A stretch of 64,000 nt of DNA, from positions 148,705,433 to 148,769,432 of the forward strand of contig NC_081824.1 in NCBI RefSeq assembly GCF_030867095.1, read 5' to 3'. A model generated the notes under the pieces. That model had not been told where the DNA came from, did no database searches, and saw nothing but the letters and a program-made list of their open reading frames with translations. The stretch's first letter is position 1, and each line of letters begins with the position of its first letter. This document shows, piece after piece, positions 10,541-22,687 of the stretch. Origin of the DNA: Alligator mississippiensis (Eukaryota > Chordata > Crocodylia > Alligatoridae). The position numbers and the translations under genes are program-made.

Positions 10541-13500
10541 TAGCAGATGGCCCCCATGCAAGGCTAAACAAACTTAGAATCGCTATGGAAAGCTGAAAAA
10601 GAACAGAACACGCACAGAAATCTCTCCCCCTCTCCCATCAGTATCTGCTGACTTTACAATTTGATTCAGAGTGCAAGTCTCCTGGGTACCATACGCCCAA
10701 TATCAGGGAGAGATTCCCCAGTGCCAGGCTCATGTGCCCTTGAACAGCAGAGATGGAGATAAGGGAACTCTCCCATCCCCTGGTAGCTCATGTTGGGCGG
10801 GCACCTCTTGAAACCAAGCAAGGATCTTTGAGTAGATGTGATATCTTTTATTAGGCCAACAAAGCCTAGGTTCTGGCAATCCTGTATCCTGATGCCAATG
10901 ATTAGCAAAAGTTCCAGACCAGGAAGCCATACTGTTACAGGTAAAAATGATGCAAGCTTTACAGTCTGAATCCTCAGCTCAGGACAAAGGAGATGATCAG
11001 CAGCAGAGAAAAGAAGAAAAACAAACAGTGTCAATGTCACAACACAAGCAAATATGCTGACACCACAACTACTACCTCCTAGTGCCAGTGAGCATACGAG
11101 AACAGTGTAAGCAGACTGCAGTTGCCAGAATAAGAATTATATTGACAGGCTTCTGAAAATCCTCAAACTGGAGACTAGTCTTCCCCTTCTACACTGGGGA
11201 AGGTGGGGAAGTAAACCCACCCCCCCCAGGTTAAGAAATGCAGTGTAGGAACTGTGACTTACAAAATAGCCTTTCTGAACACTGAAAAAAAAAAACCCTT
11301 TTCATCTAAATGTCTTGGACAGTAGTTCCCTCAAGATGCTTTATTAGGAGTAAGTTTCCAAAAAAAAAAAAAAAGTGATTCTAAAGATGTTTCCCCCTCT
11401 ATGAAAGGTGCACTCCTTGTATCTCACACCAACTGCAAGCAGCCAGACATCCGTCTGTGCTACTACAGCAAGGTTAAGCACACAAGGCAAAAAAAGTAGG
11501 AAGTGTGGACTACAGTTTTTTTTCCTCTAACACCTCCCTCAAATGTTACATGAGGGAACAGCAGCACGTTAACAGTATAAACATATTAGTATTTTTGTAC
11601 AAAAAGTCAATAAATCTTACAAAGGATATTGTGACAGGAAACTCTAAAGATGTTGGCACAGTAGCATGAGCAGACGACACACGTACAAGCCAATTGGGAA
11701 AGCAAAAAGGTAAGATATGAGGAAGAAAGTGCCCCACACAAACAGAACAGAGTAAAAAACTACAACAACAACAACAAAACCCTGAAGACTACTGCAGTCA
11801 TTTTTCTAGTCAGCATGCATAGCGTTTATGGCCTTACATCCTCCAAAGATAATATTCTGAAGAGACCCTGCTGCAGTTTCAATTATTTCTATGGCTCAAA
11901 TTGTTACCTGGAAAAAAAACCTGACATCTTGTACATCAGGGCTAAAGTTAATGCCTCCTGCACATCATTTTTTTCAGGGAAGGCGGGAGGGGGTAGGGAA
12001 AGGGGGACATTTGAGAAAAATTAAAAATCATTGAAAGGTTTTCTAAAAGCCCTGACAGGGGCTAACAAGCCATGTAGAATTTTATATAGTCATCTTTAAA
12101 CAATTTACAAACAAAAAACTAATCCTTGAGAGGTACTGAGAGATATACAGGGGATTTTTTTTGCTCAATGCCTTAAATTGGTTTTTAAAAGCCATCAGGT
12201 AACTGCTCAGTCTTAAAACTAAGAACATTTAGGATAGGAAGGTCATTATGTTTTTTAAAACATGAAACTGAGGTACTAGCAGCACACCATAGTTAACATC
12301 AACCATGCTGAGGAGAAACACTATGAGAGATTCTCTGCATTGCTAGGCTGCTGCTGCACCAAATCCAGAACTGCAACACCACTGCTATTCCAGTCCTGAA
12401 TTACCGTACAGAATCTGATGCACAACAGTTGAGGTATACTTAAGTTATGTAGCTACCCAGTAAGGCCTAAGATAAGCCTGAGCTATTTTTCCTGCAATCC
12501 TCAAGTTAAGACTTGAACAAAGGATCCTCATAGATAACCAACTACCAAATTTAGTCTGTGTCAGCAAATTCCCTGGTCAATGTGTTGGGATGTGCTTACA
12601 GGGAAATTCTTTTAAAGAAGTGGCAACAAGAAATGGCAGCATTCAAATCACTAGTGTAGATGGACCACAAACTACTGACTCCAGTTTTATTAGGATATAA
12701 AAACTCTCCCAGTAGGACTGCATGCTCTTCGAAGTAGAAGTTGCCTATTATGGCTGTTCAGCGTCTAGTACAATAGGTAGGGGGCACCAGGCAGTACTGC
12801 AATATGACTTTAAGTCAACACCATGCTGAAACTAATTTTGAATCACTTGCTTTATTACGGTTTTCAATATTTCTTAAGCAACCCTACTGCAGACAAGTTC
12901 TTAGCATACACATGCTTAGAAATTCCTCTTTCATAAATTCCAAACATGAAATCTGAAGAGGAAGATGGAAGTGACAGTTAGCCACCTCACTGCTTAAATC
13001 ACGTTTAGTAGAAATTCTTAATTGGATGTTTATTTCACAATTCCTAAGGACAAAAGTCCCAAGCGTCCCCTTATGCAGCTGCCAATAAACTATTCTGCTG
13101 TCTCTGCTTCTAATGCATTTAGTCATTAACACAAAAATTCTATAGCTTATCAAGTGAAAGCTTGGAGGACAATGCAGAAAATGGAAAGTCAGGACAGAGG
13201 GGCTACTGTAACACTGAATTCTCACGGAAAGAATAGAGATCTTGCTTAATTGTTAAAAGAGCAATTAGCATCCCATCTGGTATTATCGTTTCAAAACCGT
13301 ACCACAGACTTGAACTTCAATTCGCTGTGAAGTGCACACCACTCTCAGGTGACTGCAAGAACAGTTCCAAAATACACACATTTTCTATAAAGGGCCTTGT
13401 GGCAGAGGGTGAAGTATTTCTGCTTATATGTGCAGTAGATAAAAGCAGTTGAGCAAAGAATGTTTTTCCTTTTTGACGCTCATAAACACAGCTCCGAAGG

Positions 13501-14505
13501 AAGTGCTAAGTGACAGAACCAGTCTCAAGCTTTCACAAGGGGTCTTTATTACACTTAGTACAATTATTCGTCATTCAGCTGTCATCTGCAAAGAACATCA
13601 AAAGAAAGCCAGATGCTGAACTAATGGAACTAAAGAACACTTTCTAATTAAAACTTCCAGAAGTATCAGCTAGAACATGGTGTATGGGTAATAACAAACG
13701 CACACACACACAAAATCAGCTACCAATTTGTTAAAATTAATCACACAGTAAACACTGCCATGTCAGTGGGATTTTCAAAACAACAGCCTAATAACCTGAA
13801 CGACATGATCCTTTCAGAATGCAAATACAAAAAATTCCAGAACAATGAAGTGAGCGCCATGCTTCAGAAGTCAGTTCATTTATAATATAATGATTAGGCC
13901 AGCTTGCGACAAAAAGGCGAGTGAGCAGACTGCTTTTGAAAAACAGATATGAGTAGCGGTCTACTACCTCGAAGAGGGGGCTGGTCAATTTCATGTGGAG
14001 ATAGCGGGTTCAGAGTCTGATCACATTGGGCCCTGCCCACACATCTGATTGGGTGAGGGGCCTCAGCAGCTCCACCCCTCGCCACCGATTGGTTGTGAGG
14101 CCTGTCCATCATGCAACCCTACCTTTTACCACTGACTAGCAGAGGAGTAGGGCCACAAACAGACAACCGTCTCAGCAGCGAGAGGTGGAGGCAGCGGCCA
14201 TCTTGGGCTGCCCTTTGTGCATGCAGCCTCTTCTCTCTCCTTCCCCCCTGGAAGGCTACACAGCCAGGCCACAGCACCATGAGGACTGCTAGTTCCCTCT
14301 GGAGCTCCAGCATTTTAATTTCAGTAAACTTTCCCCCCCCCCACTCCTCCACCCCAGATTTCACAGATATTGCCCACTTTTACAGGCCATGCTGGATTTG
14401 ATGATTTCTGCAAAATGGCACTTTCGGTAAGTCCCTAGTTATGAGCCATGAAGATTGAAGTGCTACCCTAAAAAGACTAGATAAGCCACTGCCAACACCA
14501 TGAAC
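10541..14505. other. Intronic sequence between CR1 copies
   Basis: No gene recognised. Around 10835-10950 there is a minus-oriented ATATCTTTTATTAGGCCAAC motif of the palindromic TTGGTCC family. From about 13990 to 14400 the sequence is GC-richer and carries two ATTGG boxes (about 14049 and 14089) and a C-run at 14331-14342. The rest is AT-rich with homopolymer A tracts near 11285 and 11359. Confidence 0.45.
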
Positions 14506-14819
14506 TACCTGGAGTACTGTGTCCAGTTTTGGGCGCCGCACTTCAAGAGGGACGCAGAGAATCTGGAGAGGGTTCAGACGAGGGCCACTCGCATGATTAG
14601 TGTACTCCATGAAGACCCTTACAAGGGAAAGTTGAGGGATCTGGATCTCTTCAGCCTGCACAAGAGACATCTGAGGGGAGACCTTATAGCCGCCTATAAG
14701 TTTATCAAGGGAGGACAACAGGGAATTGGAGATGCGCTATTTACCAGCGCATCCCTAGGAGTAACTAGGAATAATGGGTGCGAACTAGTGGTAGAGATCA
14801 GATTTAGGTTAGACATTAG

Positions 14820-14821
<2 letters not shown>

Positions 14822-14862
<41 letters not shown>
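14822..14862. repeat. (T)41 homopolymer inside CR1-B
   Basis: Uninterrupted run of 41 T replacing a normal 5-T stretch of the CR1 coding sequence. Probably an expansion by slippage; an assembly or sequencing artefact is possible. Confidence 0.85.
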
Positions 14863-14865
<3 letters not shown>

Positions 14866-14918
14866 GTAAGGGTGGCCAGAATCTGGCTTCCGAGAGAGGT
14901 GGTACTATCACCTAACTT

Positions 14919-14962
14919 GAAGGTCTTCAAGAGGAGGCTCGAAGGTCTTCAAGAGGAGGCTC
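14919..14962 (+). repeat. 22-bp tandem duplication in CR1-B
   Basis: The unit gaaggtcttcaagaggaggc plus tc occurs twice in exact tandem (14919-14940 and 14941-14962), duplicating codons near the ORF2 C-terminus. Confidence 0.9.
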
Positions 14963-15261
14963 GATAGTCACCTGGCTGGGGTCATCTGACCTCGGTCCTC
15001 TTTCCTGCCAGGGGCAGGGGGTTGGGTACGATGATCCTTTGTGGTCCCTTCCGACTCTACAATCTATAAATCTATGGTCGACATGCCTCAAGTCTAACCT
15101 GATGGGACTCTCTCTAGAAAGTGATGAATTCACTTACAATCCAACCCTAACACCGCCCCTTTTTGATGTGATCGCAGACTACAGCGGACATTTTATGACA
15201 CCAGCAGTCACACAGACTAACCGACTGTTAGCTGGTGACACCTTGGTGCCAAATCAAGCTG

Positions 15262-17365
15262 ATTCATAGATGTTAGGGTCGGAAGGGACCTCAATAGATC
15301 ATCGAGTCCGACCCCCTGCATAAGCAGGAAAGAGTGCTAGGTCTAGATGACCCCAGCTAGATACTCATCTAACCTCCTCTTGAAGACCCCCAGGGTAGGG
15401 GAGAGCACCACCTCCCTTGGGAGCCCGTTCCAGACCTTGGCCACTCGAACTGTGAAGAAGTTCTTCCTTATGTCCAGTCTAAATCTGCTCTCTACTAGCT
15501 TGTGGCCATTGTTTCTTGTAACCCCCGGGGGCGCCTTGGTGAATAAATCCTCACCAATTCCCTTCTGTGCCCCCGTGATGAACTTATAGGCAGCCACAAG
15601 GTTGCCTCTCAACCTTCTCTTGCGGAGGCTGAAAAGGTCCAGTTTCTCTAGTCTCTCCTCGTAGGGCTTGGTCTGCAGGCCCTTGACCATACGAGTTGCC
15701 CTTCGCTGTACCCTCTCCAGGTTATCCGCATCCTTCTTGAAGTATGGCGCCCAGAATTGCACGCAGTACTCCAACTGCGGTCTGACCAACGCCCTATAGA
15801 GGGGAAGTATCACCTCCTTGGACCTATTCGTCATGCATCTGCTGATGCACGATAAAGTGCCATTGGCTTTTCTGATGGCTTCGTCACACTGCCGGCTCAT
15901 GTTCATCTTGGAGTCCACTAGGACTCCAAGATCCCTTTCCACTTCCGTGCCACCCAGCAGGTCATTCCCTAGGCTGTAGGTGTGCTGGACATTTTTCCTC
16001 CCTAGGTGCAGCACTTTGCATTTCTCCTTGTTGAACTGCATCCTGTTGTTTTCTGCCCACTTGTCCAACCTATCCAGGTCTGCCTGCAGCTGTTCCCTGC
16101 CCTCCGGCGTGTCCACTTCTCCCCATAGCTTTGTGTCATCTGCAAACTTGGACAGAGTACATTTCACTCCCACGTCCAAGTCGCTGATGAAGACATTAAA
16201 GAGTATCGGTCCAAGGACCGAACCCTGCGGGACCCCACTGCCCACACCCTTCCAGGTCGAGACCGACCCATCTACCACGACTCTTTGGGTGCGACCCTCT
16301 AGCCAATTCGCCACCCACCGGACTGTGCAGTCATCCACATCACAGTCTCTTAACTTGTTCACCAGTATGGGGTGGGATACCGTATCGAAGGCCTTCCTGA
16401 AGTCTAAGTATACGACATCCACCCCTCCTCCTGTGTCCAGGCGTTTCGTAACCTGGTCATAGAAAGAGACTAGTTTGGTCAGGCACGATCTGCCCGCCAC
16501 AAACCCATGCTGGTTTCCCCTCACCATAATTTGTCCTGCCGGGCTCTCACAAATGTGAGCCTTGATAATTTTTTCAAAGACTTTACCAAGGATGGAGGTG
16601 AGACTGACTGGCCTATAGTTGCCCGGGTCCTCCTTCCTCCCCTTTTTGAAAATGGGGACCACATTAGCCCTTTTCCAGTCCTCTGGGACTTGGCCCGTGC
16701 GCCACGAGCATTCGAATATTCCCGCCAGTGGCTCTGCAATGACGTCGGCCAGTGCCTTCAGCACCCTCGGATGGAGCCCATCCGGGCCTGTCGACTTAAA
16801 GGCATCCAGTTCTTCCAAGTGACTCTGCACCACCTCAGGATCTACGCATGGAAGTCTGGCACCTTGCTGCTGCCTCTCTACAACCCCAGTGAGAGACTTG
16901 TCGTGCCCCTCGCTTAGGAACACTGAGGCAAAAAACTCGTTGAGGAGTTCAGCCTTGTCCCCCCTATCTGTCACCAATTGTTTCTGCCCATTTAGCAGGG
17001 GTCCTATTCCTCCCTGGGCCTTCCTTTTACTCCCTATATATCTAAAAAACAATTTCTTGTTGTCCTTTACTTGGGTTGCCATCCTCAGCTCCATGGTAGC
17101 TTTGGCCTGTCTAACTGCCTCCCTACAAGCACGAGCAGAGGAGGTATATTCATCTTTAGTGATCTCACCCTGTTTCCACTTTTTATGTGCTCCCCTTTTG
17201 GCCCTTAGGCTGCCCTGGATTTCTCTGGTCAGCCATGGAAGCCTCCTGGCCCCTTTCCCTCTTTTGCCTTGCTCGGGGATCGTCTTGCTTTGTGCCCAAA
17301 GGATCGTTTCCTTTAGGCACAGCCACCCTTCTTGGGCACCCATCCCATCAAAACTCCTACTCTGC
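15262..17365 (-). mobile_element. CR1 LINE copy C, minus strand, long open RT frame
   Basis: A 2.1-kb 5'-truncated CR1 of the same subfamily as copy A. The ORF is open from the 5' break at 17365 to the stop at 15343-15345. That includes 666 codons from 17343 covering the whole reverse transcriptase: [47 protein letters not shown] (motif A), [13 protein letters not shown] (B), KFADDTKLWGEVD (C) and the full C-terminal region ending DEYLAGVI. The endonuclease is missing. The 3' end is at about 15262. No convincing target duplication was seen. The lack of any stop suggests a fairly recent insertion. Confidence 0.94.
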
Positions 17366-17967
17366 TGTTTAACTAGAAGTTTCTATTTATTTACCAGGAT
17401 ATAAAAGCTGCCAATCTCTGTGGATTTCTAAACCTGGTAACATTTTTCAATTTGACTCAGAAATTCTCCTGCTTCTAAGCCTGTTGTTAAAAACAGACTT
17501 GCTGCCCATCCTCAAATGGACACAAAATTAAAAGAACACTTAGTTTCAGTAGCTAGATCTGATTTCAGCTGGACTGTTTATTTTTAAGTGGCTAAATACT
17601 TGGAATATCTCACAATGAAGAAAAATGTCTTCACAGCTTATTACCGTTTGAGAATTTATACATAACAGCATAACCGTGGTGCCAACTGTATGCTAAACTG
17701 AAGCACGGATTGGTGCAATCATTGATTAGTGCATAAAGAAGTCAGATAGACCAGTTAGCGGCATAAACCAAAGCATGCCTCAGTAAGAGCCTGAGCCATA
17801 GACTTTGGTGACCAAAAAGCAGGCTATATATGGCCCAAGTAAAAGTGCTTGGAAACCTGACTAACTTCTAGACATTTCAGAAGGCCAAAAGATGTACAAA
17901 GGATAAGAAGGGTACAAGGCACCAAAACAGTGCTCAGAACGTCCTGGTAAAATGGATCCTCCTTTCT
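17366..17967. other. Intronic sequence, nothing recognised
   Basis: No coding, RNA or repeat signature seen. Confidence 0.5.
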
Positions 17968-18755
17968 CAGGGACAGGCAATTATTTCAGCTGGAGGGCAG
18001 CTAAATGAGTTTTGGTGAGCTGTCAAGGGCCACAAGGGTAGCCTTGCCCCTTGACAGCCTCCTCCTCCTCCCCTGCCCCCCCCCCCCCCCCAAGTCACCA
18101 TCTTGGGATCAGAAGTCCCATTCCTAACCCCTGAACTTTACCACTGGAAGTTTCTCCTCTTGCACCCAGAAGTACTCCTTTTTGGAGGGGAGGGTTGCCA
18201 TCTTGGAACCAAAACAAAAAAACAAAAAAAAAACCAAATCATACACTAAAAGTCAAATACCTACTAGAACATATTTTGATTTTATTACAAAAATATTTTG
18301 TCAAGATTTGTGTTTGTGTACTGTATACAGAGGTAAAGTCTTACTCTTGTATATCCTGTGTGGGGGTGTGGTTGGGGTGGGGGGGGTGTATGGTGGGATG
18401 TAGGGGGGTTTGTGATGGGGTATGGCTGTGTGTGGGGTGTGAGGGTGGGGAGGTGTGGGGACCCCTCACACATTCCCCACCATGGCGCACAGCAGGCACT
18501 GTCACCCACCAGCATGTGGCAAGGAGTGCCACCAGACCAGCCTGCCTCTATCCTGCAGAGCTCCCCGTGGCACACGCGCAGCTCCCAGCACTCGTATGCC
18601 ACCGGGGGAAGCCCCATGCAGTGGAGCCTGCTGCCTTTCCCATCCCCTGCCGTGCAGGTCCTGGGACTGCCAGAAGTGGAGGACAGCCCCACCCCCTACT
18701 TCCCTAGGGAGTCCTGAGACCTGCACGGCAGGAGGCAGGGAAGGCAGCTGGCTCC
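17968..18755 (+). mobile_element. GC-rich hAT element, family I copy 2, right end missing
   Basis: Begins cagggacaggcaattatttc, followed by the same order of segments as the 4557 element: a ccatcttggga block, the attttattacaaaaatatt block near 18277, a GTG-rich stretch at 18355-18460 and a GC-rich part. Homology fades at about 18755 with no terminal repeat, so the right half is deleted. Contains a C16 run at 18076-18091. No transposase. Confidence 0.7.
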
Positions 18756-19904
18756 CAAACCAGGCATTATCTGCTTATCACCTCACACTTCCTGCTGTAT
18801 CCTTCAAAGGACTTCACGGTACCCCAAAGTCCTTGTTACTAAGAACCAGAGCCTGTGGTCTCTTTAGTACTTCTAATGACCTTGTTAGTTGTAATAGTGG
18901 TACAGTAACCAGAGGTATCTAACAGCACACATACAGACCATCCAAACCAAGGGAACCTGGTGTGACCAGTAGTATTCCACCCCCTAACCATACCTGGCAA
19001 AGTCTAACACCAATCTTCTGTATAACATTTCCTCAACTCAAACCTGTTTAAATTTTGAGCACCTCTGGCGCATGATGTTGATATCATTTATCAGATTTCT
19101 AGCCCATGCCTGTTCTCCATGTAATCTGTAATACCTTTTGCTATTTTAAGTGACATGAAGGAGTACATACAGGTTTTAAACGATATTAAAAGGTTAAATT
19201 CCCAGCAGTAAAACCTGCAGGGTCCTTAAAAACAGCTCTCTTCTTTGTAAAGACATAAAAAAAAGGTTACAGAAGTCAGATGAATTTGCATCATCATCTT
19301 ATTACGATAGGAAGACGTGCATTGAGTAGCAGTTTTTCCCTGAAGCATGCTATCACATTGTGCACTTTAAAAATTCAGTAGACTTTTCTGACCCTTTACT
19401 CATTCATATTTTCTCTAGTTCCTAGACTACATTTAAAGAACTTCAATATTTGTGCAGCCTCTCTTTACACAGACATTCCCTTTTGAATGGTTCCTGTATT
19501 TGAACTAGCATATATTATGTTGTTTAAACTGCCATAAAACTTGCCCTGTATGACTTACAGAACTAGTGTTTAGACTACATCAAATCCCTTATTATATCTT
19601 CTCATCAGTACCTTTAAAAAAAATGTAGGTGCAAATTAACAGGTAACTTCGCTGTTTAAAAAAAAAAAGGCAGAATTGCCAAGAACGCATAATCACAGCC
19701 TATACAAGTAACATACCACAGATGTTGTTATTTGAGTTTTGTTTTTATTTAGAGGGAAAACATTTCCCCCCCAAATATTTGGAGCAGTGCCATCACTCCT
19801 CTGTCATCAAGTTTCCAGGCCTGTGGGGAGCCCTGTACGCAGGGTGACATGTTACCTGGTGCCACAGGCCAGATCTGGCCCACAGGAGGGGTTAAGAACA
19901 CTCC
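18756..19904. other. Intronic sequence, nothing recognised
   Basis: No gene or clear repeat. A short ggccagatctggccc palindrome near 19867 resembles hAT-family ends. Confidence 0.45.
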
Positions 19905-20590
19905 CGCAGTAGACCATAAACTGAATATGAGCCAACAGTGTACTCTTGCTACAAGAAAGAAAAATGCCAACAGCATACTGGGCTGTATTAACAGGAGTGT
20001 CACTTGAAAACTAAGGGAGGTGAATCTTCTACTGTCTTCAACACTTGGGAGGCTGCACATGGAGTACAGTGTCCAGTTTTAGACTCCACGCTTCAAGAAG
20101 GATGTGGACAGTTTGGAATGAGTTCAGCACAGCAATAAAAAAAAAAAAAAGACTAAAGATCTGAGAAACATGAGTTGGAGGAAAGAGTGAAAGAACTGGA
20201 CTTAGCCTGGAAAAGAGAAGACTGAAGGGGAGATTTGATGACAAACAGTATTTAAATACCTGAAGGGCAATTACAGAAGGGATGGAAATAGGCTTTTCTG
20301 TGGCAATGGGGAACAGGACTGGGAGCAATAGCCTCAAAGCGCAGCAGAGAAATTTTAGATTGGAGATTAGGTAGCTTGTTCCAATGCTTGACTGACTACC
20401 CTCATAGTCAGAAAGTTCCTCCTAGAGAAGTTATAGAAATATCCATCCCTGGAAATTTTTATGAACATTTTAGACAGACACTTGGCTGTGATTGTTTAAT
20501 CAGGGATGATCCTGCTTCTAGCAGGGGGCTAGATTAGATGACGACCTTATAAGGTCCCTACCAGCCCTATGCAATGCCTATGATCCTATG
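19905..20590 (+). mobile_element. CR1 LINE copy D, degenerate 3' fragment
   Basis: Plus-strand relic of an older CR1. In mixed frames with many stops one can read VDHKLNMSQQC, SILGCINRS, EYSVQF and PRFKKDVDSLE, followed by a 3' UTR with gatgatcctgcttctagcag, gactagattagatgac-like sequence and a cctatgatcctatgaa tail at about 20590. More diverged than copies A, B, C and N. Confidence 0.85.
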
Positions 20591-22087
20591 AACCCATTCC
20601 AAGGGATATTTGATGCACTTTTTGCAACAGCAAGTTTGGAGCATGCAAAAAGAGTGCATCTTCAACAGCACTCAACACCATAATCAGAGAAAGACCTTGT
20701 ACAAAGTAGATGAGATGCCTATTGTGGGTATAGCTACTTGCCCACAGGAGGGTGTACACTGCAGTCTAATGAATTGTGCCACTGATACTCATACAGCATT
20801 AAAGAGCAAAAGAAAGTGTGTTATATGAAGCATCCAGGTGACGCTGTACAATTTAAAACAGAGACCGAATGCAAAACTGCTAACTATTTCAGAGACTACG
20901 GGAAGGATGAAGAAAGATAGAAATCCTGAGAGGAAAAACAAGGCAAGGATAGCCAGACTTAGACATGCCGAATAAAGCCCAGAGTACAACATATTTAGAG
21001 TCTTATACCTTCCTTAAAATGGTCTACCTGCCTACAAACTAATGATCATCTAAATTTATCTCTATTAATCAATGCTGAAATACTATTATGCAGGAGAACC
21101 TTAATATGAAAAATATAGTTGCAGTAGAGGATAGGAAAAAGTACTTCTACTGTAGATAAATACAGATTTTTTTCAAGAAAGAAAAAAAATGCCATCTGAC
21201 AGATATCACGTATCAAACAGCATTTTGGAAGGACCTAACACACCTGATGGATATGGATGGCATTTATTTACAACAGATCTTGTAGCATAATAGACACAAA
21301 CCTGAAACAGGCACAGCACTTACAGCTCACATCATTCATTCATTATCTACAGTTTTTAAACCATGTCTCTTAAGAGGACCATTTGCATCCACAGAAGAAC
21401 CCAAAATAAAGAGCAGTGTCACTACGGTTTTACAGATGCTGCATACAGAAACTACAGTGACACAGCAAACCTAACCAGGACTTTGAGAAACATAACCATT
21501 AATTAACTCTACAAGGCAGAAAAACTAAGGAACAGGCTGCTTAAGGGCCTGTTCAAGGTGCTGTGTCATGTTATTACATGAGTTATGAATGAATGACCAC
21601 CAAAGAATTTCTATTACGCATTTAGCAAAAGCATCAAGCATACTTGAAATGACATTTAAAACATCAGTCACTCAACTGTCTTTGCTTTTATTCTTCAGCA
21701 GTTTCACAGTTAAAATTAGTTTCCTCACTATGTCCCCTCCTTGAAAATGAGTTTTCCCAGCAACATGTCACTTCAAAAGAGCTTCCTACACCAAAACAAA
21801 CAGTCTGCAAAGCACTGATACTTTTCATCCTACCTGAAAACTTTCACCCAAGAAAAAAAAAAAAAAAAAGCAATCCATGGGGTTTATTGCCTAAACGGAT
21901 ATACAGCAAAGTTATTTTGTCTAAACATAGTTTAAAAAAAGAAAAACTAAAAACCTAAGATAGCGTTTTAAATGAAAAAACACTTGATTAAGTTTTGGAC
22001 AAGCTAATTTGATGTGCAAAGAAAAGAAGGAAATCTTTAGCATTGCAGCAGCTGGACGTTTCATATATTTCCCTGTCAGATAAGACT
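20591..22087. other. Intronic sequence, nothing recognised
   Basis: AT-rich with A-runs (for example 21853-21868). No gene, RNA or repeat signature. Confidence 0.5.
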
Positions 22088-22238
22088 CAAGGATTTCTTA
22101 GGGTGATCTCTCTTATTGGACCAACTATGAAGTTGCACAGAGTTGCAAGGTGACCTGAGAAATAATCAAAAGCTTCTCCAACTTTATGCCAATTACATAG
22201 TTGGTCCAATAAAAGATACCACCCTAAGAAATCCCTGC
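22088..22238. mobile_element. Palindromic repeat with TTGGTCCAATAAAAGA core (copy 2, best preserved)
   Basis: Two arms of about 40 bp, 22088-22127 and 22198-22238, are close reverse complements, both carrying gatttcttaggg and the ATTGGACCAACTA / TAGTTGGTCCAAT core. About 70 bp lie between them and encode nothing. Related arms occur at 1516-1730, and single arms at about 2268, 10840 and 42010. The class is uncertain: a fold-back transposon or the inverted terminal part of a Penelope-like element. Confidence 0.6.
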
Positions 22239-22687
22239 CTCTCACATAATTTCTGGATCATCACAGCTACAACTTCACTCTTACCCTACCATAACATGTC
22301 AGGTGAAGAACTACAGATTGTTTAAAAAAAAACAAAACAAAAAACTCCTGACATTACCTTCCAAAGAAAGAGCAGAATTCTTTGTCACCTGGTTCCTACT
22401 GCTTTCTAAAAAATACAAGTCTCAGAAAGGATGTGGAACAAGACAAGGTATCCATCAAGATTAAGAATCACCAAACGGTCTTAAAATTGAGATACTAAAA
22501 ATCAAAACCAAAAGCATAAGGAGTTAAAGTCACTTCTCAAGTGATTTGACACATCTGAACTCCCACAACTGAGCTCCATAAATTGACTTAGTTATGAAAA
22601 AATAAAGAATATGGGATCACTTTATATAGGAGATATAGGAAGAAGAGTTCTGGTTCTCCAGTTAGAGAATATGATTCTGTGGAGTTA
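22239..22687. other. Intronic sequence, nothing recognised
   Basis: No coding or repeat signature seen. Confidence 0.5.

Larger units (their letters stand above)
14506..15077 (+). mobile_element. CR1 LINE copy B, 3' fragment with poly-T expansion
   Basis: Encodes only the C-terminal end of ORF2 (YLEYCVQFWAPHFKRDAE, LFSLHKRHLRGDLIAAYKF) and the 3' UTR ending in acaatctataaatctatgg. The frame is interrupted by a run of 41 T at 14822-14862, where other copies have the short AACTTTTTCACAG segment. It also has a 22-bp direct duplication at 14919-14962. It belongs to a subfamily different from A and C. Confidence 0.88.
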
